Below are positions 41,902 to 49,372 of a DNA stretch of 49,372 bases, one piece after another. The stretch's first letter is position 1, and each line of letters opens with the position of its first letter. The notes below the pieces were generated by a model, which was not told the origin of the DNA, did no database searches, and saw only the letters and a program-made list of their open reading frames with translations. Origin of the DNA: an uncultured Bacteroidota bacterium. GTDB taxonomy: Bacteria; Bacteroidota; Bacteroidia; Bacteroidales; WCHB1-69. The translations under genes were made by a program, and so were the position numbers. The stretch is from NCBI GenBank assembly GCA_902802755.1, contig CADCNH010000016.1, forward strand, positions 1 to 49,372, in the 5' to 3' direction.

Positions 41902-44307
41902 AAAACTGTCAGTCTTTGCCGCCCAACCTCTTTTAACTCCCGCAGAATTATGTGTGATTCTTCGAGCCCAAGCTGTGTTTACAGTAAGTCCACCTTCTGT
42001 CGTAGTCCAAAAAAATGCAAATTTCCCCTCATTGCTCGAAAATTCAAACATTCCAAAAAGATGATTGTCACAACTGTATTCGCTTGCTGGAAGTGCTGAG
42101 AATCCTGTTATATTTCTATTGACAGATGCGTAATCACCTGGGGAATCTTCGACCGCAGAGCCATCCCAAGAACCCGAAAAGCCACCTGCAAGTTTTCCTC
42201 CATGATTTCCCCTGTCTCCAACGGTATTCAATTCGACATCGCTTGTCAAGACAGCCTCCATCTCATTCCATTCTGCATCGCTAGGAACATGCCAACCATT
42301 CGGACAAATGCCCTGGACATAACTCGGAACAGTATTGCTTGATGAGGCTCCGTGCATTACCGCCGCCCAATTGTAAATATAACCATAACCTGAAGACAAC
42401 CAACTTGGATCATTGAATGGCGGATAACGATGAGGTATGACGAACTGGCATGTTTCGTCGCCCAATCCAATACTTGTTCCATCCGCAAAATGTGTTGTAC
42501 GAAGATTTTCTTTCATCCAGCACTGGTTGCCAATCTGAACCGCTTCATAAATATTGCCATCATAATCCACCACCGTGGAACCTCCTGTACATGGCACCCC
42601 CACATTAGCCGTACGCACCGAGACTTCTTCACCATAAACTGTACCATGCGGATTGGTGGCATACGCCCGTATATAGTATGTTGTAGAAGGATTCAAGCCA
42701 GTGATATAACTGGTAAAATTACCCACACCACTTCCATCCGTAGTATGATTATCAGCCAAAGTCGGATTATGTGAGGTACTCCAACACACACCCCGAGCGG
42801 AGACCAAATTACCAATAGCAATGACATTCCCTCCACAATCAACAGACTCATCGGTGAAACCACTCACAGGACTTGTGGAGACTTGCGGTAATGAATCGCA
42901 AATACAGCGAACAGAAAAGCCATATTTCTTATCATTACCGTATCTGGTCACATGAGCATCGTCATAATTCAAAATCCGAAGATATGTATATACTGCGTTG
43001 CATTCTGTCGCTCCCCAAAAGAAGGCCTTGTCGCCAAAATCAATTTGTCCGCCTCCGTAACCGCAATGGCCTGCGGGAAGAGCTGAAAATCCCGTGGCGT
43101 TATTGGCAGACTGATTACCTCCTACAACATTATTATTGGAATAAGAAGTCCAGCCGTATGTATAGGCCAATGACTTGGCAATACACGTCGCACACGACCA
43201 CTGATAATCACTACGGCTGCTCACATAATCAACCAACTGTTGCCATTCCACATCGCTGGGCACATGCCAACCTTTGGGGCAGATTCCTTGAACTCCACTG
43301 GGATTGGTATTACTTGAAGAGCTACCATGCATCAATGCGGCCCAGTTGTACAAATATCCGTATGAATTCACAGCACCCGCATTATTATTGGGATAATACA
43401 TATATGGTACCTCCAAGCTTAAATTATTATTACCCAAATAAATCGTATCGCCATTTGCATATCGTGTGGTACGAAGATTTTGTTTCATCCAGCACTGCTT
43501 TCCAATCCGTACAGTATTGTATGTATTTCCATCATAGTCCGTTACGACAGGCATACCTATACAAGGACGGGCATCCTTACAATCCTCTCCTGTCGGAAGA
43601 CGGAACTTAATGGTCTGATAAATCATCTCCTGTCTTTGTGAAATATGCGAACTTTCCACGTCATTGCCATCAACAACAGCATAACAATAATATTCCAACC
43701 AATCCATTGAATGATAGGCTTGAGTACAATCCCCTTTGGAAGAATTTTCAACTTTATCCGCTTGAATATTTTCTTCTTTGTAATCCGAAATCTCTATGGT
43801 GTTAACACCTCCGTCCCCTTGATTAATCATCTTGATAGAAGATTTCTGTCCATTTACTTGTGCAGTCAGAAAATACAAACCTGCTGTGGACAGACAAATA
43901 TGCAATTGATAATTGCCCGGCTGTGACAAAATATCTTTCGACATCACCATACGACCAACAACATCTGTCACTTCTACCGTAACATATCCCGACTCCATCA
44001 CCCGCAAACTTACTGATGTCTTATTCTTAAAGGGATTAGGATTATTTTGCGATAACGCTATTAACGATTTATTTCCAGTTTCCATATAATGGTTAATAGC
44101 AGCGCCCTCGCCTTCGTACAATCTCAGTACCGTATCCGGCCAATACATCACTTCCTGCCAGCCTCGGGTAAGATTGTTTATTACAATACGATCCATTTGT
44201 ACATAATGACCGCAGGTATCTTCACATGTAAAAGTGACAATTTTACTCTGTGCAAAAAGCACTATGGATATTTTCAATAGCAGAAATAGCAGAAAAAACT
44301 TTTTCAT
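41875..44307 (-). CDS. Large secreted FISUMP-domain protein
   Basis: An 810-residue exported protein with signal peptide MKKFFLLFLLLKISIVLFAQ. Residues 88-170 look like a T9SS sorting domain but are internal (LSQNNPNPFKNKTSVSLRV, DVVGRMVMSKDIL, GLYFLTAQVNGQ). Then come two copies of the Fibrobacter succinogenes major paralogous domain: residues 250-470 and 575-810 (DYDGNTYNTVRIGKQCWMKQ / DYDGNIYEAVQIGNQCWMKE, GYLYNWAALMHGSS, GICPKGWHVPSD, ending FSVRC), with a fibronectin-III-like domain between them (ARGVCWSTSHNPTL, LNPSTTYYIRAYA). Function unknown; likely cell surface. The 3' end overlaps the MATE gene. Confidence 0.88.
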   Translation of the reverse strand: MKKFFLLFLLLKISIVLFAQSKIVTFTCEDTCGHYVQMDRIVINNLTRGWQEVMYWPDTVLRLYEGEGAAINHYMETGNKSLIALSQNNPNPFKNKTSVSLRVMESGYVTVEVTDVVGRMVMSKDILSQPGNYQLHICLSTAGLYFLTAQVNGQKSSIKMINQGDGGVNTIEISDYKEENIQADKVENSSKGDCTQAYHSMDWLEYYCYAVVDGNDVESSHISQRQEMIYQTIKFRLPTGEDCKDARPCIGMPVVTDYDGNTYNTVRIGKQCWMKQNLRTTRYANGDTIYLGNNNLSLEVPYMYYPNNNAGAVNSYGYLYNWAALMHGSSSSNTNPSGVQGICPKGWHVPSDVEWQQLVDYVSSRSDYQWSCATCIAKSLAYTYGWTSYSNNNVVGGNQSANNATGFSALPAGHCGYGGGQIDFGDKAFFWGATECNAVYTYLRILNYDDAHVTRYGNDKKYGFSVRCICDSLPQVSTSPVSGFTDESVDCGGNVIAIGNLVSARGVCWSTSHNPTLADNHTTDGSGVGNFTSYITGLNPSTTYYIRAYATNPHGTVYGEEVSVRTANVGVPCTGGSTVVDYDGNIYEAVQIGNQCWMKENLRTTHFADGTSIGLGDETCQFVIPHRYPPFNDPSWLSSGYGYIYNWAAVMHGASSSNTVPSYVQGICPNGWHVPSDAEWNEMEAVLTSDVELNTVGDRGNHGGKLAGGFSGSWDGSAVEDSPGDYASVNRNITGFSALPASEYSCDNHLFGMFEFSSNEGKFAFFWTTTEGGLTVNTAWARRITHNSAGVKRGWAAKTDSFSVRCVRDL

Positions 44308-44347
44308 AATTCTAAACTAATTATGATTGATACACAAATAATTTTTG

Positions 44348-44355
44348 CAAAATTA
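44348..44355 (-). promoter_or_regulatory. -7 box for the FISUMP gene
   Basis: Minus strand TAATTTTG, about 40 bases before the ATG; divergent from the sanA box at 44380-44387. Confidence 0.4.
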
Positions 44356-44379
44356 CATTATTTTATCAAGATTATTGTG

Positions 44380-44387
44380 TATTTTTG
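44380..44387 (+). promoter_or_regulatory. -7 box for the SanA-family gene
   Basis: TATTTTTG, 23 bases before ATG 44411. Confidence 0.55.
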
Positions 44388-44410
44388 TTTTTTATTTTCA
44401 ATAAAAGAAT

Positions 44411-45139
44411 ATGACAAAAACAAATCAACGGCACAAGCTTTTACGCAAACTCATCGGGACAGGCTTTGTCTGTGTATTATTGTGCGCGATTTTTGTTGTG
44501 TGCTGCAATATCACCGTCAAAAACAGTGCAAAAGGACTGCTCTATGACGACGTACAAACCATCCCTGCCCGCAAAGTGGGTTTGTTGTTAGGCACCTCGC
44601 CCTATACAGCAAAAGGCATTGTAAACCAATATTATAACAACCGTATTGACGCAGCAGCAGAGCTTTATTTCGCCCACAAAATCTCATACATTCTGATTAG
44701 CGGAGACAACCATCGTCACGGATACAATGAACCTGAAGAAATGCGTCAGTCGCTGATAGCCCAAGGGGTTCCCGACTCGGTAATATTCCTCGATTATGCC
44801 GGCTTCCGCACCTACGACTCGATGGTACGGGCGAAAAAAGTATTCGGTGAGGATTCCATCACGGTAATCTCGCAACACTGGCACAACGAGAGAGCCCTCT
44901 ATATTGCTCAGCACCATCAACTTGAAGCCATAGCTTTCAATGCCAAGGAAGTGTATTATCGCAAAGCATACATGAAAAACCATGCCCGTGAAGCAGCTGC
45001 CAAGGTCAAAGCTGTTTTAGATGTGATAACTCACAAAAAGCCCCACTTCCTAGGCGAGCCCATGCCTATTCCCGGCTCGCAAGATACTAACTTTAAGGAT
45101 AGCATCAGGGCATATACACACCCCTCTGTAAATACATAA
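44411..45139 (+). CDS. SanA/ElyC/YdcF-family membrane protein
   Basis: A 242-residue protein with one N-terminal helix (LIGTGFVCVLLCAIFVVCC) and a DUF218 domain: KVGLLLGTSPYTAKG near residue 56, YILISGDNHRHGYNEPEEMR near 96, LDYAGFRTYDSMVRAKKVF near 124 and VISQHWHNERALYIA. SanA is linked to envelope barrier function and vancomycin resistance at high temperature in E. coli; the exact reaction is unclear. A 71-base spacer holding a TTCAACT heptad array separates it from yfcC. Confidence 0.9.
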   Translation: MTKTNQRHKLLRKLIGTGFVCVLLCAIFVVCCNITVKNSAKGLLYDDVQTIPARKVGLLLGTSPYTAKGIVNQYYNNRIDAAAELYFAHKISYILISGDNHRHGYNEPEEMRQSLIAQGVPDSVIFLDYAGFRTYDSMVRAKKVFGEDSITVISQHWHNERALYIAQHHQLEAIAFNAKEVYYRKAYMKNHAREAAAKVKAVLDVITHKKPHFLGEPMPIPGSQDTNFKDSIRAYTHPSVNT

Positions 45140-45174
45140 ACCAATAATCACTACCCCGGCCTTCGGCCATCAAC

Positions 45175-45209
45175 TCTAACTTTCAGTTTTCAACTTTCAA
45201 CTTTCAACT
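45175..45209. repeat. 7-bp tandem array before the YfcC gene (5 units)
   Basis: TCTAACT, TTCAGTT, TTCAACT three times; the ATG of the next gene starts at 45211. Confidence 0.78.
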
Positions 45210-45210
45210 T

Positions 45211-46800
45211 ATGAAAATCCCCCACACCTTCACTATCGTCTTCTCCATCATTGTTTTATGCGCTGTGATGACCTGGCTTATTCCGGGCGGCGAGTTTGAG
45301 CGTCAAACCGTCACCGTGGATGGCAGCGAGCGCAACGTGGTGGTCTCCGACTCCTACCACAATGTTGACAACCAGCCCCAAACATGGCAGATTTTCACCG
45401 CCTTTTTCAAGGGCTTCGAGCGCACCGCCAATATCATCGTTTTTATTCTGATGATTGGTGGTGGCTTTTGGATCATGAACGAGACCAATGCTATCAATGT
45501 GGGAATATTCTCCTTTCTGAAAAAGACACAAAAATTACAGCAAAACAAAATCCTTGGTAAATTAGGGGTCAACAACCTTATCATGATACTTATCATATTG
45601 ATGTTCAGTCTTTTCGGCTCCGTCTTCGGCATGAGTGAGGAGACCATTGCTTTCATTGTCATCTTTGTACCCTTAGCCATTTCCATGGGCTACGACTCCA
45701 TCACTGGCGTGCTGATGTGCTATGTGGCCGCCCATGTAGGTTTTGCAGGTGCCATGCTCAATCCCTTCACCATTGGCATTGCCCAGGGACTGTCAGGCTT
45801 GGCACCCTTCTCAGGCATTGAGTACCGCTTTATTTGCTGGTGCGTCTTTACCCTCATTGCCATAGTTTTCACACTGCTATATGCCGCCTATATCAAGAAA
45901 AATCCTACCAAGTCCATCACCTACGAAATTGATGCGTTTTGGCGTGACAAGCAGGTGGAGGACACCGACATTGAGAGCCGTCCCTCTACCCTCGCCACCT
46001 GGATTGTATATGCCCTCATTGGTGCGGTAATGGTATATTGCGCCATCCGTTTCCCCCGCACCGACATCAGCATTGGCAATGGGCAGTATAACATTGTGTT
46101 GTGGCCCATTATTGCCGGCACCTACCTGCTCATTGGTTTCCTCGGTGCATGGAAATCCGTGCACAACTTCATCCTCACCATCCTGCTTTACACCATTATC
46201 TGCTTGGTTACAGGCGTGTTAGGCTACGGCTGGTATGTGATGGAGATTGCAGGATTGTTCTTCGCCATGGGAATTGCGACAGGTGCGGCTTTCAGTTTGA
46301 AATTTGACAAAATTATCCGACTTTTTCTCGATGGATGTAAGGACATTATGGTGGCCGCTTTAGTAGTCGGTATGGCTGGTGGCATCATCATTATTCTGGA
46401 AGACGGCAAAATCATCGACACCATCCTGCATGGTATTTCGCAAGCCATGACAGATACCGGCAAAGAAGGTGCTGTAGGGGCCATGTACGCCATCCAGACG
46501 GTGCTCAACATCTTCATCCCGTCGGGTTCAGCCAAAGCAGCCTTGACCATCCCCATGATGGCAGAGTTCTCTGATATTATCGGTGTTTCGCGCCAGTTGA
46601 CAGTGCTCGCCTTCCAATTCGGCGACGGCATTACCAACATGATTACACCAACTTCCGGTGTGCTGATTGGCGTATTAGGTGTGGCACGAATCCCCTACGC
46701 CAAATGGGTGAAATTCATCTGGCCATTCATTATTGGACTGATTATCATCGGCTTCCTGCTACTGCTTCCGCCGCTGTTCATGCACTTCAACGGATTCTAA
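45211..46800 (+). CDS. YfcC-family (C4-dicarboxylate/basic amino acid) transporter
   Basis: A 529-residue membrane protein with about 12-13 helices. The start MKIPHTFTIVFSIIVLCAVM TWLIPGGEFER and FWIMNETNAINVGIFSFLKK fit the family, as do MSEETIAFIVIFVPLAISMG, GAMLNPFTIGIAQGLSG and the C-terminal IPSGSAKAALTIPMMAEFS and GDGITNMITPTSG. YfcC/ArcD-like proteins carry small carboxylates or basic amino acids; the substrate is unknown. With argF 7 kb away an arginine/ornithine role is possible but not shown. Confidence 0.88.
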   Translation: MKIPHTFTIVFSIIVLCAVMTWLIPGGEFERQTVTVDGSERNVVVSDSYHNVDNQPQTWQIFTAFFKGFERTANIIVFILMIGGGFWIMNETNAINVGIFSFLKKTQKLQQNKILGKLGVNNLIMILIILMFSLFGSVFGMSEETIAFIVIFVPLAISMGYDSITGVLMCYVAAHVGFAGAMLNPFTIGIAQGLSGLAPFSGIEYRFICWCVFTLIAIVFTLLYAAYIKKNPTKSITYEIDAFWRDKQVEDTDIESRPSTLATWIVYALIGAVMVYCAIRFPRTDISIGNGQYNIVLWPIIAGTYLLIGFLGAWKSVHNFILTILLYTIICLVTGVLGYGWYVMEIAGLFFAMGIATGAAFSLKFDKIIRLFLDGCKDIMVAALVVGMAGGIIIILEDGKIIDTILHGISQAMTDTGKEGAVGAMYAIQTVLNIFIPSGSAKAALTIPMMAEFSDIIGVSRQLTVLAFQFGDGITNMITPTSGVLIGVLGVARIPYAKWVKFIWPFIIGLIIIGFLLLLPPLFMHFNGF

Positions 46801-46825
46801 TATAGGTAGAAGGTGGGAGGTAGAA

Positions 46826-46944
46826 GTGATCAGGGGCCAGGGGTCAGTGATCAGGGATCAGTGATTAGTAGTTAGTGGTTAGGGTATAGAAATTAGAATT
46901 AACAATTAACGATTAATAATTGATGGTCAACTATTAATCGTTAA
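46826..46944. repeat. 7-bp tandem array between yfcC and amidase genes (17 units)
   Basis: 17 heptads in register: GTGATCA, GGGGCCA, GGGGTCA, GTGATCA, GGGATCA, GTGATTA, GTAGTTA, GTGGTTA, GGGTATA, GAAATTA, GAATTAA, CAATTAA, CGATTAA, TAATTGA, TGGTCAA, CTATTAA, TCGTTAA. The unit drifts from GGGGTCA to AATTAAC while the phase holds. Confidence 0.9.
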
Positions 46945-46952
46945 CTTAAATA

Positions 46953-47040
46953 ATTTGCACATTTACTAATTAACTAATTTGCTAATTCAATTGGCACATT
47001 AGCACATTGATAATTAGCATATTAACTATTAACTGTTAAT
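46953..47040. repeat. 8-bp tandem array overlapping the amidase gene end (11 units)
   Basis: ATTTGCAC, ATTTACTA, ATTAACTA, ATTTGCTA, ATTCAATT, GGCACATT, AGCACATT, GATAATTA, GCATATTA, ACTATTAA, CTGTTAAT. It follows the heptads after an 8-base spacer and contains the amidase stop codon. Confidence 0.85.
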
Positions 47041-48451
47041 TCTTCATCCTGTTCACCGCTTCGCTGACGGGGATTTTGGTTTCACCGTCAAAGGCGATGA
47101 TAAAGGCATCGGGGAAGTAGGTTTTAACGCTTTGTAAGAGGGTTTGTGCTTCTTCCAAAGTGGTAGTGTTGCCACAGGTATATTTCCAGAACTTTCCTTC
47201 ATGGAACTTACGTACATCTTTTACTTTACTGAAACGACTGTCCGTGATAGCAATATTTTCGGGAGTAGCGGCAATTTGCACACGGAAGCGAATGCGGGGT
47301 TGTGGTTTTGCCGCCTCGTTTTCAGTTTTAGCGGTTTCTGTGGTGTTGATTTTTTGGGGTTCTGGAGAAACCGCCTCCTTCTCTTTGGTTGAGTTTTTCT
47401 CTATATTCACAAAAGTTTTTGGAGCATCCTCTACCTTTGCCGTGGTGGGTTCAGGAGCCACAGCGTCATCAACTTTTGGTTTGGCTTGTGCATTTTCTGT
47501 TGCGACTTTATCATTTTCCACAGACTTGGATTGTGAAGGTTCTGAAGCCACGGCATCATCAACCACAGCCTTTTTCTGGGATGGATCGGGAGCCACGTCT
47601 GTGTCAACGGTATTATTGTCAGCAGCTACCACATCTTTGGTTTCCGTAATTTTCGGCAGCGGCAAGGTTTTTCTGTTACCGCCATCCAATGCATTTCTAT
47701 ATTCCACAAAAGCGTTGTAGATAGACACTGCCATAATATCCTGCGAAGTAGGTTTAATCATGTATTCCTCTTCCGTAGCATTACTCAAGAAACCCAACTC
47801 TACCAAGATACTAGGCATGGCCACCTTATACAACACCCAGAAACCGGCCTGTTTAACCGTTCTGTCTATCATATGAGTATTACGCACCAAATTCTTCTGC
47901 ACCTTGTCGGCCAGCATAATGGAATGGCTCATATAAGCCGATGTATGCAACGAGAAAATCACATTGGCTTCCGGTGAATTCGGATTAAAGCCCTCATAAT
48001 TGTTCTCAAAATTCTTTTCTTTCAAGATAGCCGCATTTTCCTTTTTGGCCACTTCCATATTGGCATCCGATTTTGCCAAACCCATCACCCAAGTCTCGAC
48101 ACCATGCGCGCTTCTGTTTTCCGCCGCATTACAATGCAAAGAGATAAACAAATCGGCATGATTGTTATTGGCGATGACCGCACGTTTATACACCTCAACA
48201 AACACATCGGTCTTTCGGGTATAAATCACCTGCACATCATCAAAGTTATCGCTGATCAGCTTGCCCAATTTCAACGCAACATTCAGTGTCACATTCTTTT
48301 CCATCGATTTCCTTCCCTTGCAACCCGGGTCTTCACCCCCATGACCAGCATCTATAACCAGCTTAAATTTCTTTTCTTGTGTCTGTCCAAAAGATACAGC
48401 GTTAAAAAAAGTTAAGCATAAAAGCAATAAAAACCATTTTTTTATGTTCAT
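47036..48451 (-). CDS. N-acetylmuramoyl-L-alanine amidase with SPOR domain
   Basis: A 471-residue exported peptidoglycan hydrolase. Signal peptide MNIKKWFLLLLCLTFFNAVSFG; residues 30-255 are an Amidase_3 domain with the zinc ligands visible in VIDAGHGGEDPG, SMEKNVTL and LFISLHCNAAENR, and the catalytic Glu in ILVELGFLSNATEE. Residues 265-390 are a low-complexity linker with repeats of the type VDDAVAPEPS. Residues 395-465 are a SPOR domain (RFRVQIAATPENI, WKYTCGNTTTLEEAQ), which binds denuded glycan at the septum. Role in cell division or turnover is inferred. Divergent from lptD. Confidence 0.93.
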   Translation of the reverse strand: MNIKKWFLLLLCLTFFNAVSFGQTQEKKFKLVIDAGHGGEDPGCKGRKSMEKNVTLNVALKLGKLISDNFDDVQVIYTRKTDVFVEVYKRAVIANNNHADLFISLHCNAAENRSAHGVETWVMGLAKSDANMEVAKKENAAILKEKNFENNYEGFNPNSPEANVIFSLHTSAYMSHSIMLADKVQKNLVRNTHMIDRTVKQAGFWVLYKVAMPSILVELGFLSNATEEEYMIKPTSQDIMAVSIYNAFVEYRNALDGGNRKTLPLPKITETKDVVAADNNTVDTDVAPDPSQKKAVVDDAVASEPSQSKSVENDKVATENAQAKPKVDDAVAPEPTTAKVEDAPKTFVNIEKNSTKEKEAVSPEPQKINTTETAKTENEAAKPQPRIRFRVQIAATPENIAITDSRFSKVKDVRKFHEGKFWKYTCGNTTTLEEAQTLLQSVKTYFPDAFIIAFDGETKIPVSEAVNRMKN

Positions 48452-48468
48452 AACTCAAAATATTTGAC

Positions 48469-48476
48469 TATTTTTG
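48469..48476 (+). promoter_or_regulatory. -7 box for lptD
   Basis: TATTTTTG, 49 bases before the TTG start at 48526; no good -33 was found. Confidence 0.45.
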
Positions 48477-48491
48477 TACATTTTTAAAAAG

Positions 48492-48499
48492 CAAATATA
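48492..48499 (-). promoter_or_regulatory. -7 box for the amidase gene
   Basis: Minus strand TATATTTG, about 40 bases before the ATG; divergent and overlapping the lptD promoter region. Confidence 0.45.
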
Positions 48500-48525
48500 T
48501 ATAATAAGACTAAACGAAACAGGAA

Positions 48526-49372
48526 TTGTATAAAAAATTATACACAATCAATTTTTCATATTTGTTATGCTGTAGCATTATGCTAATAATCAGCATAATA
48601 AGCAATTGTGTATATGCACAGACCGTAAATGGCGGAGGCGATTCGCTTCGTATCAGTTTGAAATCAGATACAATTTCTCAACAATTGACTTATACCGTAA
48701 GCGACACCATTTCTACCGACAGTTTATCCACCGACAGTCTTCCTTCCGGTAAAAAAATCTCCAAAAACGGATTGGAACATACCGTCACATACGATGCCAA
48801 GGACTCCATCCACTTCAGCATCAAGAACAAGGTAGCCTATCTATTTAACGAGGCATACGTGCTATATGAAGACATGAGCTTGTATGCTTATTACATAGAA
48901 ATCGACTTTGCCAACAACGAGTTATATGCCAGTGGAGCCCTTGACGAAAACGGGAAAGTCATTGGCAGTCCTGTGCTGAAGCAAGGCGACGGTGTCTTCA
49001 GGGCGCAGGAAATCAAGTACAATTTCGAGACCAAGAAAGGTAAAATCACGCATGTGATTACCGAGGAGGGGGAAGGGTACATTCACGGAGAGCAGATCAA
49101 GAAACTGGAAGACAACACCACATACATCAAGAAGGGCAAATACACCACCTGCGAGCTGGATCATCCGCACTTTGAAATTTCCTTCACCAAAGCGAAGGTT
49201 TTGCCTAATGACAAGATTATCATGGGTCCAGCATACGTCAGTTTTGCAGATATACCCACCCCCCTAGCTATTCCTTTCGGTTATTTTCCCTTGGAGAAAG
49301 GACGTCATTCAGGCTTGGTCATGCCCACCTTCGGCGAGACGCAGAGTTTAGGCTTTTACTTGCAGAACATCG
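48526..49372 (+). CDS. lptD: LPS-assembly protein LptD, 5' part (runs off the window)
   Basis: The open frame continues past the window end. An N-terminal exported region contains an OstA-like periplasmic beta-jellyroll: VAYLFNEAYVLYEDMSLYAY, IDFANNELYASGALDENGK, GSPVLKQGDGVFRAQEIKYN, HVITEEGEGYIHGEQIK, then the barrel-side region PTPLAIPFGYFPLEKGRHSG. LptD inserts lipopolysaccharide into the outer membrane. Start: TTG at 48526 gives a full signal peptide (YKKLYTINFSYLLCCSIM, then LIISIISNCVYA before QTV) with positive charges; ATG 48580 would give only its end. The TTG start is inferred. Confidence 0.82.
   Translation, partial: MYKKLYTINFSYLLCCSIMLIISIISNCVYAQTVNGGGDSLRISLKSDTISQQLTYTVSDTISTDSLSTDSLPSGKKISKNGLEHTVTYDAKDSIHFSIKNKVAYLFNEAYVLYEDMSLYAYYIEIDFANNELYASGALDENGKVIGSPVLKQGDGVFRAQEIKYNFETKKGKITHVITEEGEGYIHGEQIKKLEDNTTYIKKGKYTTCELDHPHFEISFTKAKVLPNDKIIMGPAYVSFADIPTPLAIPFGYFPLEKGRHSGLVMPTFGETQSLGFYLQNI

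Overview
The window comes from an anaerobic member of the Bacteroidetes, most likely Bacteroidales. Evidence: Bacteroidetes-type promoters (TTTG, about 20 bp, then TAnnTTTG) stand before many genes; there are type IX secretion sorting domains, a GWxTD protein, a Bacteroidetes-style LptD and amidase-SPOR protein, and Rnf electron-transport genes. No genus can be named from the sequence alone.

Layout. 1-4.4 kb: small minus-strand genes with two related modules (YqaE/Pmp3 peptide, a middle gene, a vsr-like endonuclease piece), a PfkB sugar kinase and a YhcG-type nuclease. 4.4-13.2 kb: a DUF2075 helicase-like protein, a DUF4298 protein, a T9SS cargo protein, ThrE exporter, nitroreductase lipoprotein, a small membrane protein and a GT39-like glycosyltransferase. 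13.4-15.7 kb: dnaB and a TrmH methyltransferase. 15.9-17.2 kb: thioesterase and sirtuin. 17.4-22.9 kb: EF-G, then a probable operon of a thioredoxin-like secreted protein, panC, panD, gpmA and an unknown gene. 22.9-30.3 kb: OppC-type permease, class II aldolase, groEL/groES, an outer-surface protein and a THUMP-like methyltransferase. 30.3-33.2 kb: rnfA, rnfE (frameshifted), rnfG, rnfD, without rnfB or rnfC. 33.3-38 kb: Dus, a T9SS protein, a frameshifted GWxTD gene, argF. 38.3 kb on: tRNA-Ala(GGC), MBOAT acyltransferase, MATE transporter, FISUMP protein, SanA, YfcC transporter, amidase and the 5' part of lptD.

The most unusual feature is a set of about twenty intergenic arrays built from imperfect units of exactly 7 bp or exactly 8 bp. 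The period is kept while the unit sequence drifts or changes family (CTAACNC, TTTTCAG, GTCAACT, AATTCAA; octads AATTAGCA/AATGTGCT/AATCAACA). Arrays abut start codons (dnaB, MATE, YfcC), supply stop codons and C-terminal residues (TrmH, sirtuin, thioesterase, rnfE), lie inside pfkB, end the vsr pseudogene and carry a promoter element before EF-G. They resemble in style the heptanucleotide STRR repeats of cyanobacteria, but I know of no description in Bacteroidetes.

Other notable points: a 16-bp tandem duplication that frameshifts rnfE, a probable one-base frameshift in the GWxTD gene, palindromic elements inserted in frame in two genes, and a set of CTGNCA-n-TGNCAG inverted repeats upstream of groES.
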